64,000 nucleotides of DNA from an uncultured Lachnospiraceae bacterium. GTDB lineage: Bacteria; Bacillota; Clostridia; Lachnospirales; Lachnospiraceae. Made by a program: the position numbers and the translations under genes. The notes beneath the pieces are model-generated. The model was not told the origin of the DNA. It was given only the letters and a program-made list of their open reading frames with translations, and searched no databases. This document shows, piece after piece, positions 45,898 through 54,872 of the stretch (its first letter is position 1; the number at the start of each line of letters is the position of its first letter). The stretch lies in assembly GCA_944381615.1 (NCBI GenBank), contig CALWLT010000009.1:1-64000 (forward strand), read 5' to 3'.

Positions 45898-46581
45898 ATG
45901 CAGTATCAGATTATCGGAGAAACGATGCCGGCCGTCGAGATCACGTTCGACGCCCCGGGAGAAGAGATGTTTACCCAGTCCGGCGGTATGGCCTGGATGA
46001 GCGGGGACATCGAGATGACCACCAACACGCGTGGCGGCCTGATGAAGGGCCTCGGCCGCATGTTTGCCGGAGAGTCCCTCTTCATGGCCACCTACCGGGC
46101 CGGACATGCCGGCGAACAGATTACCTTCGCCTCCACCGTGGCCGGGCGCATCCTCGATCTGAATGTGGCCGAGCACCAGGGGCTCATCTGTCAGAAGGGC
46201 GCCTTCCTCTGCGCACAGGACGGCGTCAGCCTGAGCGTAACCTTTTCCAAAAAACTCTCGGCCGGCCTCTTCGGCGGCGAAGGCTTCATCCTCGAAAAGC
46301 TTGAGGGAAACGGCATGGTCTTCCTCGAGGTGGACGGCGATCTGGTCGAAAAGGATCTGGCGCCCGGCGAGGTCCTGAAGGTCGACACCGGCAACGTCGT
46401 CGCCTTTGAGCCCAGCGTCGATTACGGCGTCGAGATCGTAAAGGGGATGGGCAACATCCTGTTCGGCGGCGAAGGACTGTTTTTAACCGTCTTAAAAGGC
46501 CCCGGCCACGTCTATCTGCAGACGCAGAACCTGGCGGAGTTTGCCGGCCGCGTCGCCCGCTTCATCCCCAGCAGCAAATAA
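45898..46581 (+). CDS. AIM24 / TIGR00266 family protein
   Basis: The 227-aa protein is a beta-helix-like AIM24 family member: start QYQIIGETMPAVEITFDAPGE, a Gly-rich middle (MKGLGRMFAGESLFMATY, GGEGFILEKLEG) and the repeated GGEG pattern near the end. Bacterial members have no settled function. Mitochondrial AIM24 affects cristae. There is no signal peptide. GGGAGGAAAGCT precedes the ATG. A 25-bp repeat array begins right after the stop. Confidence 0.88.
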   Translation: MQYQIIGETMPAVEITFDAPGEEMFTQSGGMAWMSGDIEMTTNTRGGLMKGLGRMFAGESLFMATYRAGHAGEQITFASTVAGRILDLNVAEHQGLICQKGAFLCAQDGVSLSVTFSKKLSAGLFGGEGFILEKLEGNGMVFLEVDGDLVEKDLAPGEVLKVDTGNVVAFEPSVDYGVEIVKGMGNILFGGEGLFLTVLKGPGHVYLQTQNLAEFAGRVARFIPSSK

Positions 46582-46582
46582 A

Positions 46583-46680
46583 AGCCGCCCGCAGAAACAG
46601 CAGGAACAGGCCGCCCGGAAAACGGCAGAAACAGGCCGCCCGGAAAACGGCAGGAACAGGCCGAAGGGATCTGGAACAGG
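46583..46680. repeat. 25-bp tandem repeat after the AIM24-like gene
   Basis: GGAACAGGCCGCCCGGAAAA with CGGCA repeats, anchored on AACAGG at about 46605, 46630 and 46655 with a shorter fourth spacing. It begins at the stop codon of the gene upstream. Confidence 0.75.
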
Positions 46681-46712
46681 CAGAAAAATTCGACGAAGAC
46701 AGGAAAAAACAC

Positions 46713-46741
46713 TTGACGAACGGCCCGGATTACAGTATAAT
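46713..46741 (+). promoter_or_regulatory. Promoter of tRNA-Gln
   Basis: TTGACG (46713-46718), 17 bases, TATAAT (46736-46741), ~17 bases before the tRNA. Confidence 0.85.
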
Positions 46742-46758
46742 TCACTGTGTTGTTTCAT

Positions 46759-46830
46759 TGGGCCATCGCCAAATGGTAAGGCAACGGACTCTGACTCCGT
46801 CATTTCAAGGTTCGAATCCTTGTGGCCCAG
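46759..46830 (+). tRNA. tRNA-Gln (anticodon CTG, reads CAG)
   Basis: The cloverleaf has TGGGCCA/TGGCCCA acceptor arms, D-arm GCC/GGC, anticodon stem ACGGA/TCCGT with loop CTCTGAC (anticodon CTG), and T-arm CAAGG-TTCGAAT-CCTTG. CCA is not encoded. It has its own promoter and terminator. Confidence 0.95.
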
Positions 46831-46842
46831 TTATCAGAAAAT

Positions 46843-46874
46843 CGGGACGCAGATGTGTGCGCCCCGGTTTTTTT
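46843..46874 (+). terminator. Terminator of tRNA-Gln
   Basis: CGGG-A-CGCA pairs with TGCG-C-CCCG and is followed by G and seven Ts. Confidence 0.9.
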
Positions 46875-46933
46875 CTGTTTCCATTTTCTATTTTTCATTT
46901 TCAGCTCTTTCGCTGTCTTTGCATCCCGCGCCG

Positions 46934-47413
46934 CTACCTCCACATCCCGCGGATCAGCACATAGATCAGCCAGATCAGAAGGATCGGCCCCGCCAGACGG
47001 ATCAGAAGCGAAAAAATTCCGCCCACCACAAAAAAGACAATCGAAAAAACAAATACCACAATCAACAGAAACAGCACCTTCCAGTACCATTTATTCAGAT
47101 CAATCTGGTGGAAATGGACGCTTCCCTCCGGCCGGCGGGGCGGAACCGGACCGCCGGCCCGGCCGGAATCCTGATAGCTCCGGGACGATTCTTCCCCGGC
47201 CCTGTATCCGGCCGCCTCGCTGCTGTCGATGATCGTCTTCGCGATCAGGCGCGGGCTTCCGATTTCCTCCGTGACATCCTCCTCCCGGCGGCCGGACGCC
47301 GTCTCCTGACTGATATACTGATCATAGTAGCGTATATTTTCCCAGAGCACCGAATCCGGCACCGAGCCCTCCAGAGCCGCCTTCAGCTCCTCTAAAAATT
47401 CTGCCTTCCTCAT
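46934..47413 (-). CDS. DUF1700/HAAS-like membrane protein
   Basis: This 159-aa protein begins with a helical cytoplasmic segment typical of DUF1700-type proteins (KAEFLEELKAALEGSVPDS, then IRYYDQYI and EEIGSPRLIAKTII), a low-complexity linker, and two hydrophobic helices near 112-135 and 138-156. Members are often paired with PadR regulators, but none is adjacent here. Function unknown. Confidence 0.78.
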   Translation of the reverse strand: MRKAEFLEELKAALEGSVPDSVLWENIRYYDQYISQETASGRREEDVTEEIGSPRLIAKTIIDSSEAAGYRAGEESSRSYQDSGRAGGPVPPRRPEGSVHFHQIDLNKWYWKVLFLLIVVFVFSIVFFVVGGIFSLLIRLAGPILLIWLIYVLIRGMWR

Positions 47414-47459
47414 CTGTCTCTCCTTACCTATCCCCGGCGGCAGCCGGGCCTTCTGATTT

Positions 47460-47600
47460 CCGCGGCCTTTCGCCGGACGTTTCTTCCGATCCCGCGGCCT
47501 TTCCCGGATGTTCCTTCCGATCCCGCAGCCTTCGCCGGACGTTCCTTCTGATCCCGCGGCCTTTCCCGGACGTTCCTTCCGATCCCGCGGCCTCTACCGG
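47460..47600. repeat. 31-bp tandem repeat, about five copies, at the fbp 3' end
   Basis: CCGCGGCCTTTCCCGGACGT then TCCTTCCGATC repeats at about 47460, 47492, 47523, 47554 and 47585. The last copy enters the end of fbp (stop at 47594), so the array again touches a gene end. Confidence 0.8.
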
Positions 47601-49531
47601 ATCTTCTCTTTGATCACGCCCTTGCGGTAGGCCTCCACCAGCTCCTTCAGATCCCGGATCCGCTCCTTCAGATCCCGCCCCGCATCCGTATCCGCTACCA
47701 TGATCCGCTTCTGCATCTTCTCCACGATGCTGACCCGCGGCGACGAATCGCGGCGCGCGTCGTACGGCCCGTGCTCCGCCAGCGCCAGATGCCTCGAATT
47801 GAAGATCAGCGTATAGCCCGCGATCCCCGTTTTAGCCTGGTAGGCCTTGGAGAGGCCGCCGTCGATGACAAACAGCTTTCCGCCCGCCTTGACCGGCGTC
47901 TCCCCATCCTTGATTTTAACCGGCACGTGGCCGTTGATGATATGCGATCCCTCCTCCGGCAGGCCGAACTCCGCCAGGATCCGATCGCAGACCTCCTCGC
48001 ACAGGCTCAGCCGGTAGTAGGGATTCATCCGCTCCTTCCGGATCTGCGGATCCGCTACAAAATAATGTTCAAACGTGCACATCCGATCCTTGCCGAACAG
48101 CGGCGACTTCGCGCCGTTCCAGAGATACCACATAAAATCGCGGCAGTCCTCCTTCTCCGGCGCTTCCTCCGGCAGAAAATACGCCTTCTGCACCCGGGAA
48201 TCGATGAAATCCATCAGAGCGCGCCCCCGGTAGGAACGGCCGTCCACGGTCAGGGCGTCGAACGCTCCGTCCTCCGTCATGGGGATACACCCGTGATACA
48301 GGAGGTTGGAATTGCATCTCCGGTACATGCTCCCGTTGGAATACAGGAAGCGGACGTGGCGGTGCAGCAGGGCGTTGTGCAGAAACGAGAGCTCCAGCGT
48401 GTGCATCAGCTCCTCTTCCTCCGGCGAGAGCCGCAGCGGATCCTTCGGATCCACCGTGGGGAAATTCATGTCTTCCATCGGATACTCCCCGCCGTCGATG
48501 CGAACCGTCCCCGTCTCAAAATTGATCGCCTCCAAAAGCAGCCGGTCGTCCATCCCGTATTCAGGATGACGGCGGATGATCTGCCCCTCCGTCTTAAACT
48601 GGATCACGGCAATCGCCTTGTGCATCCTGGCTGCCAGGCCCGGATCCACCGCGTCGTAAATGTTCTGATCCAGGATGTGCGGCAGAAACCGCGTGCACGG
48701 ATCCTCGCGGTACACCCGCGCGGCAAACATGGACAGCGGCCGCAGGTTGATCCCGTAGCCGTCCTCCAGCACATCGAAGCTGTTATAGCTGATGGCGATC
48801 CGCAGCACGTTGCAGATGCAGGCCCGGTTCCCCGTCGCCGCCCCCATCCAGGAGATATCGTGATTGCCCCACTGGATGTCCACGTCATGGAAATGCATCA
48901 GCTCCTCCATAATCATATCGGCCCGCGGCCCGCGGTCAAAAATATCCCCGATAATATGAAGGTTATCGATCGTCAGGTTGCGGATCAGGCCGCACAGTTC
49001 CGTGATGAACACATCGGCCACCTCGATGTCGATGATGGTGCGGATGATCTCGCTGTAATATACCTTTTTGTTTTCATCGTTGTAGTCGACGTGCAGCAGC
49101 TCGTCGATCACATAGGCAAACTCCGCCGGCATCTTCCTCCGCACCTTGGAACGGGTGTACTTGGACGATACCTCCTTGCAGATCTGCACCAGCCGGTAAA
49201 TGGCAATCCTCTGCCAGTCCTCGCTGTACGTCCCCTCCTGGCGCATCCCGGCGATTACCTTTTCCGGATTATAAATCAGGCGGGCCAGCCGGCTCTCTTC
49301 CTCCTCGGAAATGATATGGCCGAACGTCTCCCGGATCTTCTCGCGGATGATCCCGGATGAGCTCCTGAGCAGATGAATAAACGCCTCATGCTCCCCGTGG
49401 AGATCGCTGAAAAAATATTCCGTCCCCTTGGGCAGGCCGCAGATCGCCTCCAGGTTGATCATCTCGCTGGCCGCCGCCCGGATTGTGGGGTATTCTCTCG
49501 CCAGCAGCTTCAGATATGCCAGATCGCGCAT
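47594..49531 (-). CDS. fbp: Fructose-1,6-bisphosphatase class III
   Basis: The 645-aa enzyme is a gluconeogenic phosphatase of the Firmicutes type III family. It has the metallophosphoesterase motifs FSDLHGEHEAFIHLL near the start, IGDIFDRGPR in the middle and WGNHDISWMG, and the C-terminal INGHVPVK. It acts in the cytoplasm on fructose-1,6-bisphosphate. It is monocistronic and divergent from the MBL gene. Confidence 0.96.
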   Translation of the reverse strand: MRDLAYLKLLAREYPTIRAAASEMINLEAICGLPKGTEYFFSDLHGEHEAFIHLLRSSSGIIREKIRETFGHIISEEEESRLARLIYNPEKVIAGMRQEGTYSEDWQRIAIYRLVQICKEVSSKYTRSKVRRKMPAEFAYVIDELLHVDYNDENKKVYYSEIIRTIIDIEVADVFITELCGLIRNLTIDNLHIIGDIFDRGPRADMIMEELMHFHDVDIQWGNHDISWMGAATGNRACICNVLRIAISYNSFDVLEDGYGINLRPLSMFAARVYREDPCTRFLPHILDQNIYDAVDPGLAARMHKAIAVIQFKTEGQIIRRHPEYGMDDRLLLEAINFETGTVRIDGGEYPMEDMNFPTVDPKDPLRLSPEEEELMHTLELSFLHNALLHRHVRFLYSNGSMYRRCNSNLLYHGCIPMTEDGAFDALTVDGRSYRGRALMDFIDSRVQKAYFLPEEAPEKEDCRDFMWYLWNGAKSPLFGKDRMCTFEHYFVADPQIRKERMNPYYRLSLCEEVCDRILAEFGLPEEGSHIINGHVPVKIKDGETPVKAGGKLFVIDGGLSKAYQAKTGIAGYTLIFNSRHLALAEHGPYDARRDSSPRVSIVEKMQKRIMVADTDAGRDLKERIRDLKELVEAYRKGVIKEKIR

Positions 49532-49616
49532 GAACCAGTCCTCCCGTCCGCCGTCATTGATTTTCCGGCAGTTTTATAGTACCATAAGAACAAAAAAAAG
49601 AAAAGGAGCTGTTTCC

Positions 49617-50429
49617 ATGGAAGATACGTGCAGGCTCTATGTATTCGGCACCGGCAACGCCACGGTAACCCGCTGCTACAACACCTGCTTCGCCATCCGC
49701 CGGGGGGACGAATACTTTATGACGGACGCGGGAGGCGGGAACGGGATTCTCTCCATCCTGGAGCAGATGGAGGTTCCCATCCCTTCCATCCGCCATCTCT
49801 TCGTCACGCATGAGCACACGGATCACATCCTGGGCGTCGTCTGGATGATCCGCATGGCCGCCACCGCCATCAAGAAAGGCATTTTTCCGGACGGTCTTTC
49901 CATCTACTGCCACGACGGCCTGGCCGATACCATCCGCACGCTCTGCCGCCTGACCATCCAGGAGAAATATTACTCCCTGATCGGCGGGCCCATCCGCATC
50001 ATTCCGGTAAAGGACGGGGAAACGCGCTCCATCCTGGGAATTGAGACGACCTTTTTTGACATCCACTCCACCAAGGCCCGCCAGTTTGGCTTTGCCGCCG
50101 TCCTTCCGGACGGGAAACGGGTGTGCTTCCCGGGGGATGAACCGCTCCCGCCCTCCTGCGAGGCCTTCGCCGCGGGCAGCGACTGGCTGTTCCACGAGGC
50201 GTTCTGCCTGTACCGCGACCGGGAGAAATACCGCCCCTACGAAAAGCACCACAGCACGGTAAAGGACGCCTGCGAGCTGGCCGAACGCCTCGGCGTCTCC
50301 CGCCTTCTCTTATGGCACACGGAGGATCACACGCTCCCGGAGCGCCGCCGTCTCTACCTGGAGGAAGGACGGGCCTGCTTTCACGGAACCATCTGCGTCC
50401 CCGAAGACCGCGAGATCCTCACGCTCTGA
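49617..50429 (+). CDS. MBL-fold hydrolase, RNase Z-like
   Basis: The 270-aa protein has VTHEHTDHILG (His65, His67, Asp69, His70), a later CFPGDEPLP metal site and a C-terminal LLWHTEDH. The layout resembles RNase Z/YhfI-type MBL proteins. Start: AAAGGAG seven bases before ATG. Substrate unknown. The stop codon lies in a 21-bp tandem repeat. Confidence 0.85.
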   Translation: MEDTCRLYVFGTGNATVTRCYNTCFAIRRGDEYFMTDAGGGNGILSILEQMEVPIPSIRHLFVTHEHTDHILGVVWMIRMAATAIKKGIFPDGLSIYCHDGLADTIRTLCRLTIQEKYYSLIGGPIRIIPVKDGETRSILGIETTFFDIHSTKARQFGFAAVLPDGKRVCFPGDEPLPPSCEAFAAGSDWLFHEAFCLYRDREKYRPYEKHHSTVKDACELAERLGVSRLLLWHTEDHTLPERRRLYLEEGRACFHGTICVPEDREILTL

Positions 50430-50510
50430 CGCAACGGCCGCACGCTATGATGCGGCGGCCCCACGCTATGATGCGGCGGCCCCACGCTCTGACGCGACGA
50501 TCCCGCGCTA
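50420..50510. repeat. 21-bp tandem repeat bridging two convergent stop codons
   Basis: CACGCTATGATGCGGCGGCC with variants begins at 50420, 50441, 50462 and 50483 (exact 21-base period, seven codons). Each copy carries a CT(C/A)TGA in the frame of the MBL gene, so its stop is repeated. The far end reaches the stop of the PaaI-type gene. Confidence 0.85.
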
Positions 50511-50972
50511 TGCGCGCGGCTTCAGATGATAGTAGGTCATGGTCGTGGTGGCCAGAAGCTTCCCCTGATCGTCGCAGATCCGGCACTCGCAGACGGAAAA
50601 CGCATTTCCGTTCTTGATCTCCTCCGCCTCCGCCACGATGCGGGAGGTCCGGTGCCCGGCCTTCAGATAGCTGATCAGGCCGTTGACGGTGGGCACCGCA
50701 TAATCGCGCCCGGTGCAGGCCGCCGTCCCGGCGACGGTATCGGCCAGGGAGAAGAGCACCCCGCCGTGGACGATTCCCAGCACGTTCAGATGCCAGGGCT
50801 TTAACACGATCTGCCCCCTGGCATACCCCGGCCGCTTCTCCAGAATCTCAATGCCGATGTGATCCCGAAAATCCATTCTTCCCGGACCTCCCGCTTCCCG
50901 ATCCGGCCAGATATCGGCATAGCTTCCGCCTCCTGCCTTTCCTTCTGCTTCTCTTCTGCTTTCCTGCTCCAT
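50508..50972 (-). CDS. PaaI-type hotdog thioesterase
   Basis: The core (about 33-154) is a hotdog domain with the PaaI motif HLNVLGIVHGGVLFSLADTVAG and a C-terminal TTTMTYYHLK strand. It probably hydrolyses acyl- or aryl-CoA thioesters. The first 32 residues look non-conserved and are Gly/Glu-rich. A start at 50876 with GGAGG ten bases upstream (122 aa) is a good alternative to 50972, which has AAAGGAG at 11 bases. Confidence 0.82.
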   Translation of the reverse strand: MEQESRREAEGKAGGGSYADIWPDREAGGPGRMDFRDHIGIEILEKRPGYARGQIVLKPWHLNVLGIVHGGVLFSLADTVAGTAACTGRDYAVPTVNGLISYLKAGHRTSRIVAEAEEIKNGNAFSVCECRICDDQGKLLATTTMTYYHLKPRA

Positions 50973-51069
50973 CTCTGTTTTTTCTCCTTTTTACTCATAA
51001 TCCTGCCCCTGTCCACATAAAATCCTGTATCATGACACGATCGGATCAAGCCGACAGGAGGAATGCTTT

Positions 51070-52269
51070 TTGAAACGAATCCGGAATCTGATTGCCGCCG
51101 GCCCGCGCCGGTTTCTTTCCCATGCCCGCGCGCACCGCGCCTCCCTGATCATTGGCCTGGAGCTTTTCGCCCTCCTGCTCCTTACCGGCGCCTGGGCGTA
51201 CCGCAGCGGCCTTCTTCCTTTCTTGGGAGACGGCCAAAATACAGGCCAGGCGTCCGTCTCCTCCGGCTCTCAGGACGGCTCCTCCATCCGGTGGGTCGAT
51301 TTTGACGTGACCGCCGAGGCCATGACGCAGGCGTTTCGCTGCGATGTGGCGACCTGCCAGCAGGAAATCCATTTAAACTGGATCGATCTGCTGGCCTGCC
51401 TGGGGGCGGCCTACGGCGGCGATTTCTCGCTCTATCAGCCGGAGGATCTGGATCAGCTGGCCAATCGTCTGAAAAGCGGAATCCCCCTTGAGGAGATTAC
51501 CGCGAAGCTGGCGCAGTATCCCTACTACCGGGAAGCCTACGGCGCCGTGCTGGACGGCATGGTCGGCCTTTACGAGATCGAGATCCCCCGCTCAGAAGCG
51601 CCGGATTTTGCCCTCTCCGACGCACAGCTTCTGGAGGGCGATCCCGCCGCGCGGGAATCCGGCTCCCAGGCTTCTGAAGACGGCGCCAAGGTCTGGGTTA
51701 CCAAATACGGGCTCAAGGCCTTCCATCCGCTGGCCGCCGGCTTTTCCTATACGCATTTCGACGATTTCGGAACCTCCCGTTCCTACGGCTACGAGCGCCG
51801 CCACCTGGGCCACGACATGATGGGGCAGACCGGCACGCCCGTGATCGCCGTGGAATCCGGCCGCGTGGAGGCCATCGGCTGGAATCAGTACGGCGGCTGG
51901 CGTCTCGGAATCCGCAGCCTCGACGGAAAACGGTACTATTATTATGCCCATCTGCGCAAGGACTACCCGTACCGAAAGGATCTGCAGGAGGGCAGCATCG
52001 TCACGGCCGGCGACGTCATCGGCTATATGGGGCGGACCGGCTACAGCGCCACGGAAAACACCAATAACATCGACGACCCGCATCTCCACTTCGGCCTGCA
52101 GCTCATTTTTGACGAATCCAGAAAGGACGAAGAGCCGGAAATCTGGATTAACTGCTATGAGCTCATTCAGTTTCTGAGCGTCAACCGCTCCGAAGCCGTA
52201 AAAAAAGAAGACACCGGCGAGTGGGAACGCGTCTATCAGATGCGCGATCCCGTCCTCTCCGGCGTCTGA
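51070..52269 (+). CDS. Membrane-anchored M23 (LytM) peptidase-like protein
   Basis: The 399-aa protein has one N-terminal transmembrane helix (about 25-45), a helical extracytoplasmic region and a C-terminal M23 domain with zinc-site residues in RRHLGHDMMG and DDPHLHFGLQ and Gly-rich strands in between. It should cut peptidoglycan cross-links outside the cell. The start is TTG, seven bases after AGGAGG. It is convergent with the DUF1015 gene, four bases apart. A role in sporulation or elongation is possible but not shown. Confidence 0.86.
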   Translation: MKRIRNLIAAGPRRFLSHARAHRASLIIGLELFALLLLTGAWAYRSGLLPFLGDGQNTGQASVSSGSQDGSSIRWVDFDVTAEAMTQAFRCDVATCQQEIHLNWIDLLACLGAAYGGDFSLYQPEDLDQLANRLKSGIPLEEITAKLAQYPYYREAYGAVLDGMVGLYEIEIPRSEAPDFALSDAQLLEGDPAARESGSQASEDGAKVWVTKYGLKAFHPLAAGFSYTHFDDFGTSRSYGYERRHLGHDMMGQTGTPVIAVESGRVEAIGWNQYGGWRLGIRSLDGKRYYYYAHLRKDYPYRKDLQEGSIVTAGDVIGYMGRTGYSATENTNNIDDPHLHFGLQLIFDESRKDEEPEIWINCYELIQFLSVNRSEAVKKEDTGEWERVYQMRDPVLSGV

Positions 52270-52273
52270 AATC

Positions 52274-53536
52274 CTAGATCGGACCCAGCGCGTGAATCAG
52301 CAGGCCGCTGCGCGGCTTGGGCTCAAACCAGGTGGATTTGGGCGGCATCAGACGCCCCGCATCCGCCACGGCGAACAGCTCGTCAAGCGACGTCGGGTAC
52401 ATGGAGAAGGCGACCCGCATATCCTCTGCGGTCCGCCGCTCCAGTTCTTCTGTCCCGCGCACGCCGCCGATAAAGACGATGCGGCGGCTGGTGCGCGGAT
52501 CGTCGATCCCCAGAACCGGATGCAGAATCCAGTCCTGCAGAAGCGAGACGTCCAGCCCCTTTACCGGATCCGCCGAGGCAATCTCTGCCCCCGCCTCAAG
52601 CCGGTACCAGATCCCGTCCAGCAGCATGTCAATCTCGCCCTTTTTCGCCGGCGTCTTTTCTTTGCGGTCAATCTCCTGCGCCGGCCCGATCTCCTCTACC
52701 GAAAAATGCTCGCCGACGCGGCGCAGAAATTCCTGCGGCGAAAGCCCGTTTAAGTCGGCGACCGCCCGGTTATACGGGAGAATCCGCAGCTCATCGTCCG
52801 GGAACAGGATCGAGAGCACGTAATTAAATTCCTCGCTCCCGTCATAATCCGGTTTTCTCTTCCGCCGCATCAGGCCCACCTCGACGGCCGAGGCCGCCCG
52901 GTGGTGTCCGTCCGCGATATAAAGCGAAGAAACCTGCTCCATCTCCGCCGTGATCGTGCGCACCGCTTCCGGATCTGCAACCCGGAACACACGATGGCGC
53001 ACGCCGTCCGGCGCGGTAAAATCATAGAGCGGCTCGCCCGCGCGCACGGAGGCGGACAGATCGCGGATCGCCTTTCTGGCCCGGTACGCCAGAAAGATCG
53101 GCCCGGTCTGCGCGTTCGTCACATCCACATGGCAGATACGGTCCTTCTCCTTCTCCGGCCTGGTATTCTCGTGCTTTTTAATAACCCGGTTCAGAAAATC
53201 ATCCACGGCCGCACAGGCCAGAATCCCGGTCTGTACGCGCCCCTCGCGGGTCAGCTCATAAAGGTAATAGCACGCCTCCTGCTCCTGCAGAAGCGTCCCG
53301 TCCTCCAGCATCCCGTGCAGGATCTCCCGCGCCTTCTCGTAGACCCGGGGATCGTAGGTATCCACCGTCTCCGGGAAATTAATCTCCGCCCGGTCCACCC
53401 GCAAAAAGGAGAGCGGTTCGCGCTCCACTTCCTTCTTGGCCTCCCCGCGGCTGTAAACGTCGTAGGGGAGCGCCGCGACCCGGGACGCCTTCTCCCGGGA
53501 CGGGCGGATTCCGTAAAATGGCCGAATTTCTGCCAT
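52274..53536 (-). CDS. DUF1015 family protein of the serine operon
   Basis: This 420-aa protein belongs to DUF1015, often linked to serA/serC in Clostridia. It has the hallmark VIKKHENTRPEKEKD (118-132) and YIADGHHRAASA (Asp209, His211, His212, Arg213). The DGHHR motif resembles that of ParB-fold serine kinases (SerK/SbnI), so a role in phosphoserine metabolism is a reasonable guess but not established. It is 24 bases after serA, the last gene of the leu/ilv/ser run. Confidence 0.85.
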   Translation of the reverse strand: MAEIRPFYGIRPSREKASRVAALPYDVYSRGEAKKEVEREPLSFLRVDRAEINFPETVDTYDPRVYEKAREILHGMLEDGTLLQEQEACYYLYELTREGRVQTGILACAAVDDFLNRVIKKHENTRPEKEKDRICHVDVTNAQTGPIFLAYRARKAIRDLSASVRAGEPLYDFTAPDGVRHRVFRVADPEAVRTITAEMEQVSSLYIADGHHRAASAVEVGLMRRKRKPDYDGSEEFNYVLSILFPDDELRILPYNRAVADLNGLSPQEFLRRVGEHFSVEEIGPAQEIDRKEKTPAKKGEIDMLLDGIWYRLEAGAEIASADPVKGLDVSLLQDWILHPVLGIDDPRTSRRIVFIGGVRGTEELERRTAEDMRVAFSMYPTSLDELFAVADAGRLMPPKSTWFEPKPRSGLLIHALGPI

Positions 53537-53559
53537 GTCCTGTCCTCCTTCGCCTCTCC

Positions 53560-54723
53560 TTATTTGATCATCCGCACGCGCATCACGCCCTCGACCGACG
53601 CAAGCTTCTGCATCGTCTGCGCGTCGACCGGCGTCTCCAGATCTGCCATCGTGTACGCATACTGATCCCGGCTCTTATTCAGCATGTTGGCAATGTTGAC
53701 ATTGCCGGCCGCCAGGATCGACGTGATCTGGCCGATCATGTTGGGGATATTCTGGTGCAGCAGGGCGATCCGGCACAGGCTCGTGCAGGCTCCCATATCG
53801 CAGGCCGGGAAATTCACGGAATTGCGGATATTTCCGTTCTCCAGGTAATCCATCATCTCCTTGACCGCCATAACCGCGCAGTTGTCCTCCGACTCCTCGG
53901 TGGAAGCGCCCAGGTGCGGCGTGGCAATCGCATGTTCCATCTGCATGACCTTCGGATTCGGGAAATCCGTCATATAGCGGGCAACGCGGCCCGAGGCGAG
54001 CGCGGCCGCCATGTCGTCGTCATTGACCAGCAGATCCCGCGCGTAATTCAGAATGACGACGCCGTCCTTCATCATCCCCAGGCTCTCCCGGTTGATCATG
54101 CCCCGCGTGCTGTCCAGCAGCGGCACATGCACCGTGATGTAATCGCACTCCCGGTAGATCGTCTCCACGGAAGTAATGTGCCTTACGTCGCGGGAAAGCA
54201 TCCAGGCCGCCTTTACCGAGATAAACGGATCGTAGCCGTAGACTTCCATCCCCAGGGAAGCGGCGGCGTTCGCCACCTCCGCGCCGATCGCGCCCAGGCC
54301 GATGACGCCCAGCTTCTTTCCGCGCAGCTCGCGGCCCGCGAATTTCTTCTTGGCCTTCTCCATATCCTTTGCGATATTCTCATTTTCCTTCTGCTCCCGG
54401 CACCAGCCGATTCCGCCGACGATGTCGCGGGCCGCCAGAAGCATCCCGGCCAGCACCAGCTCCTTAACGCCGTTGGCGTTGGCGCCCGGCGTATTAAACA
54501 CCACGATGCCGTTCTGCGCGCAGGCATCCAGCGGAATGTTGTTCACGCCGGCGCCGGCGCGGGCGATCGCCAGAAGCCCGTCGGAAAATGCCATCTCGTG
54601 CATGGACGCGCTGCGCACCAGGATGCCCTGCGCCTCCTCCGCCTTCTCCGTCATCTCATAGTCAGCCGTAAACAGCCCGGTTCCCAGCGGGGAAATCGGG
54701 TTCAGGCAGTGAATCCTTCTCAT
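53560..54723 (-). CDS. serA: D-3-phosphoglycerate dehydrogenase SerA
   Basis: The 387-aa enzyme starts serine synthesis from 3-phosphoglycerate. It shows the NAD-binding GLGAIGAEVANAAASLG, the catalytic His in ATPHLGASTEESE and a C-terminal ACT domain (from about 315, IGQITSILAAGNVNIANM) that may bind serine. It is the short type lacking the extra intervening domain. It follows serC after a long hairpin. Confidence 0.95.
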   Translation of the reverse strand: MRRIHCLNPISPLGTGLFTADYEMTEKAEEAQGILVRSASMHEMAFSDGLLAIARAGAGVNNIPLDACAQNGIVVFNTPGANANGVKELVLAGMLLAARDIVGGIGWCREQKENENIAKDMEKAKKKFAGRELRGKKLGVIGLGAIGAEVANAAASLGMEVYGYDPFISVKAAWMLSRDVRHITSVETIYRECDYITVHVPLLDSTRGMINRESLGMMKDGVVILNYARDLLVNDDDMAAALASGRVARYMTDFPNPKVMQMEHAIATPHLGASTEESEDNCAVMAVKEMMDYLENGNIRNSVNFPACDMGACTSLCRIALLHQNIPNMIGQITSILAAGNVNIANMLNKSRDQYAYTMADLETPVDAQTMQKLASVEGVMRVRMIK

Positions 54724-54787
54724 CTCTTTCTTCTCCTCTCCTTCTCTTCTTCCGTCCCTGTGCGGCCGGCCGGTGTGGCCGTCCTGT

Positions 54788-54872
54788 AAAAACAGAGAAT
54801 CCCGGGCACCGTCCCGGCCGGGAGCGCCGGATTTGTTTTACCGGCGCCCCCGGCATCTCACAGTGCCGGGAA
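54788..54872 (-). terminator. Long hairpin with U-run between serC and serA
   Basis: The minus strand folds as ATTCCCGGCAC pairing with GTGCCCGGGAT, with inner GCCGGGGGCGCCGG / CCGGCGCTCCCGGC (arms within 54799-54872). TTTTT follows seven bases later. It may be a partial terminator or stabiliser that sets serA below serC. Confidence 0.55.

Noticed and set aside
46800..47232. Open frames overlapping tRNA-Gln and the DUF1700-like gene
   Set aside because: They cross the tRNA and terminator and are antisense to a real gene.
50801..51049. Basic small protein (MSKKEKKQRW...) overlapping the PaaI-type gene start
   Set aside because: It overlaps the thioesterase in another frame and soon turns into its antisense-like shadow. 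Its basic stretch comes from an A/G-rich leader.
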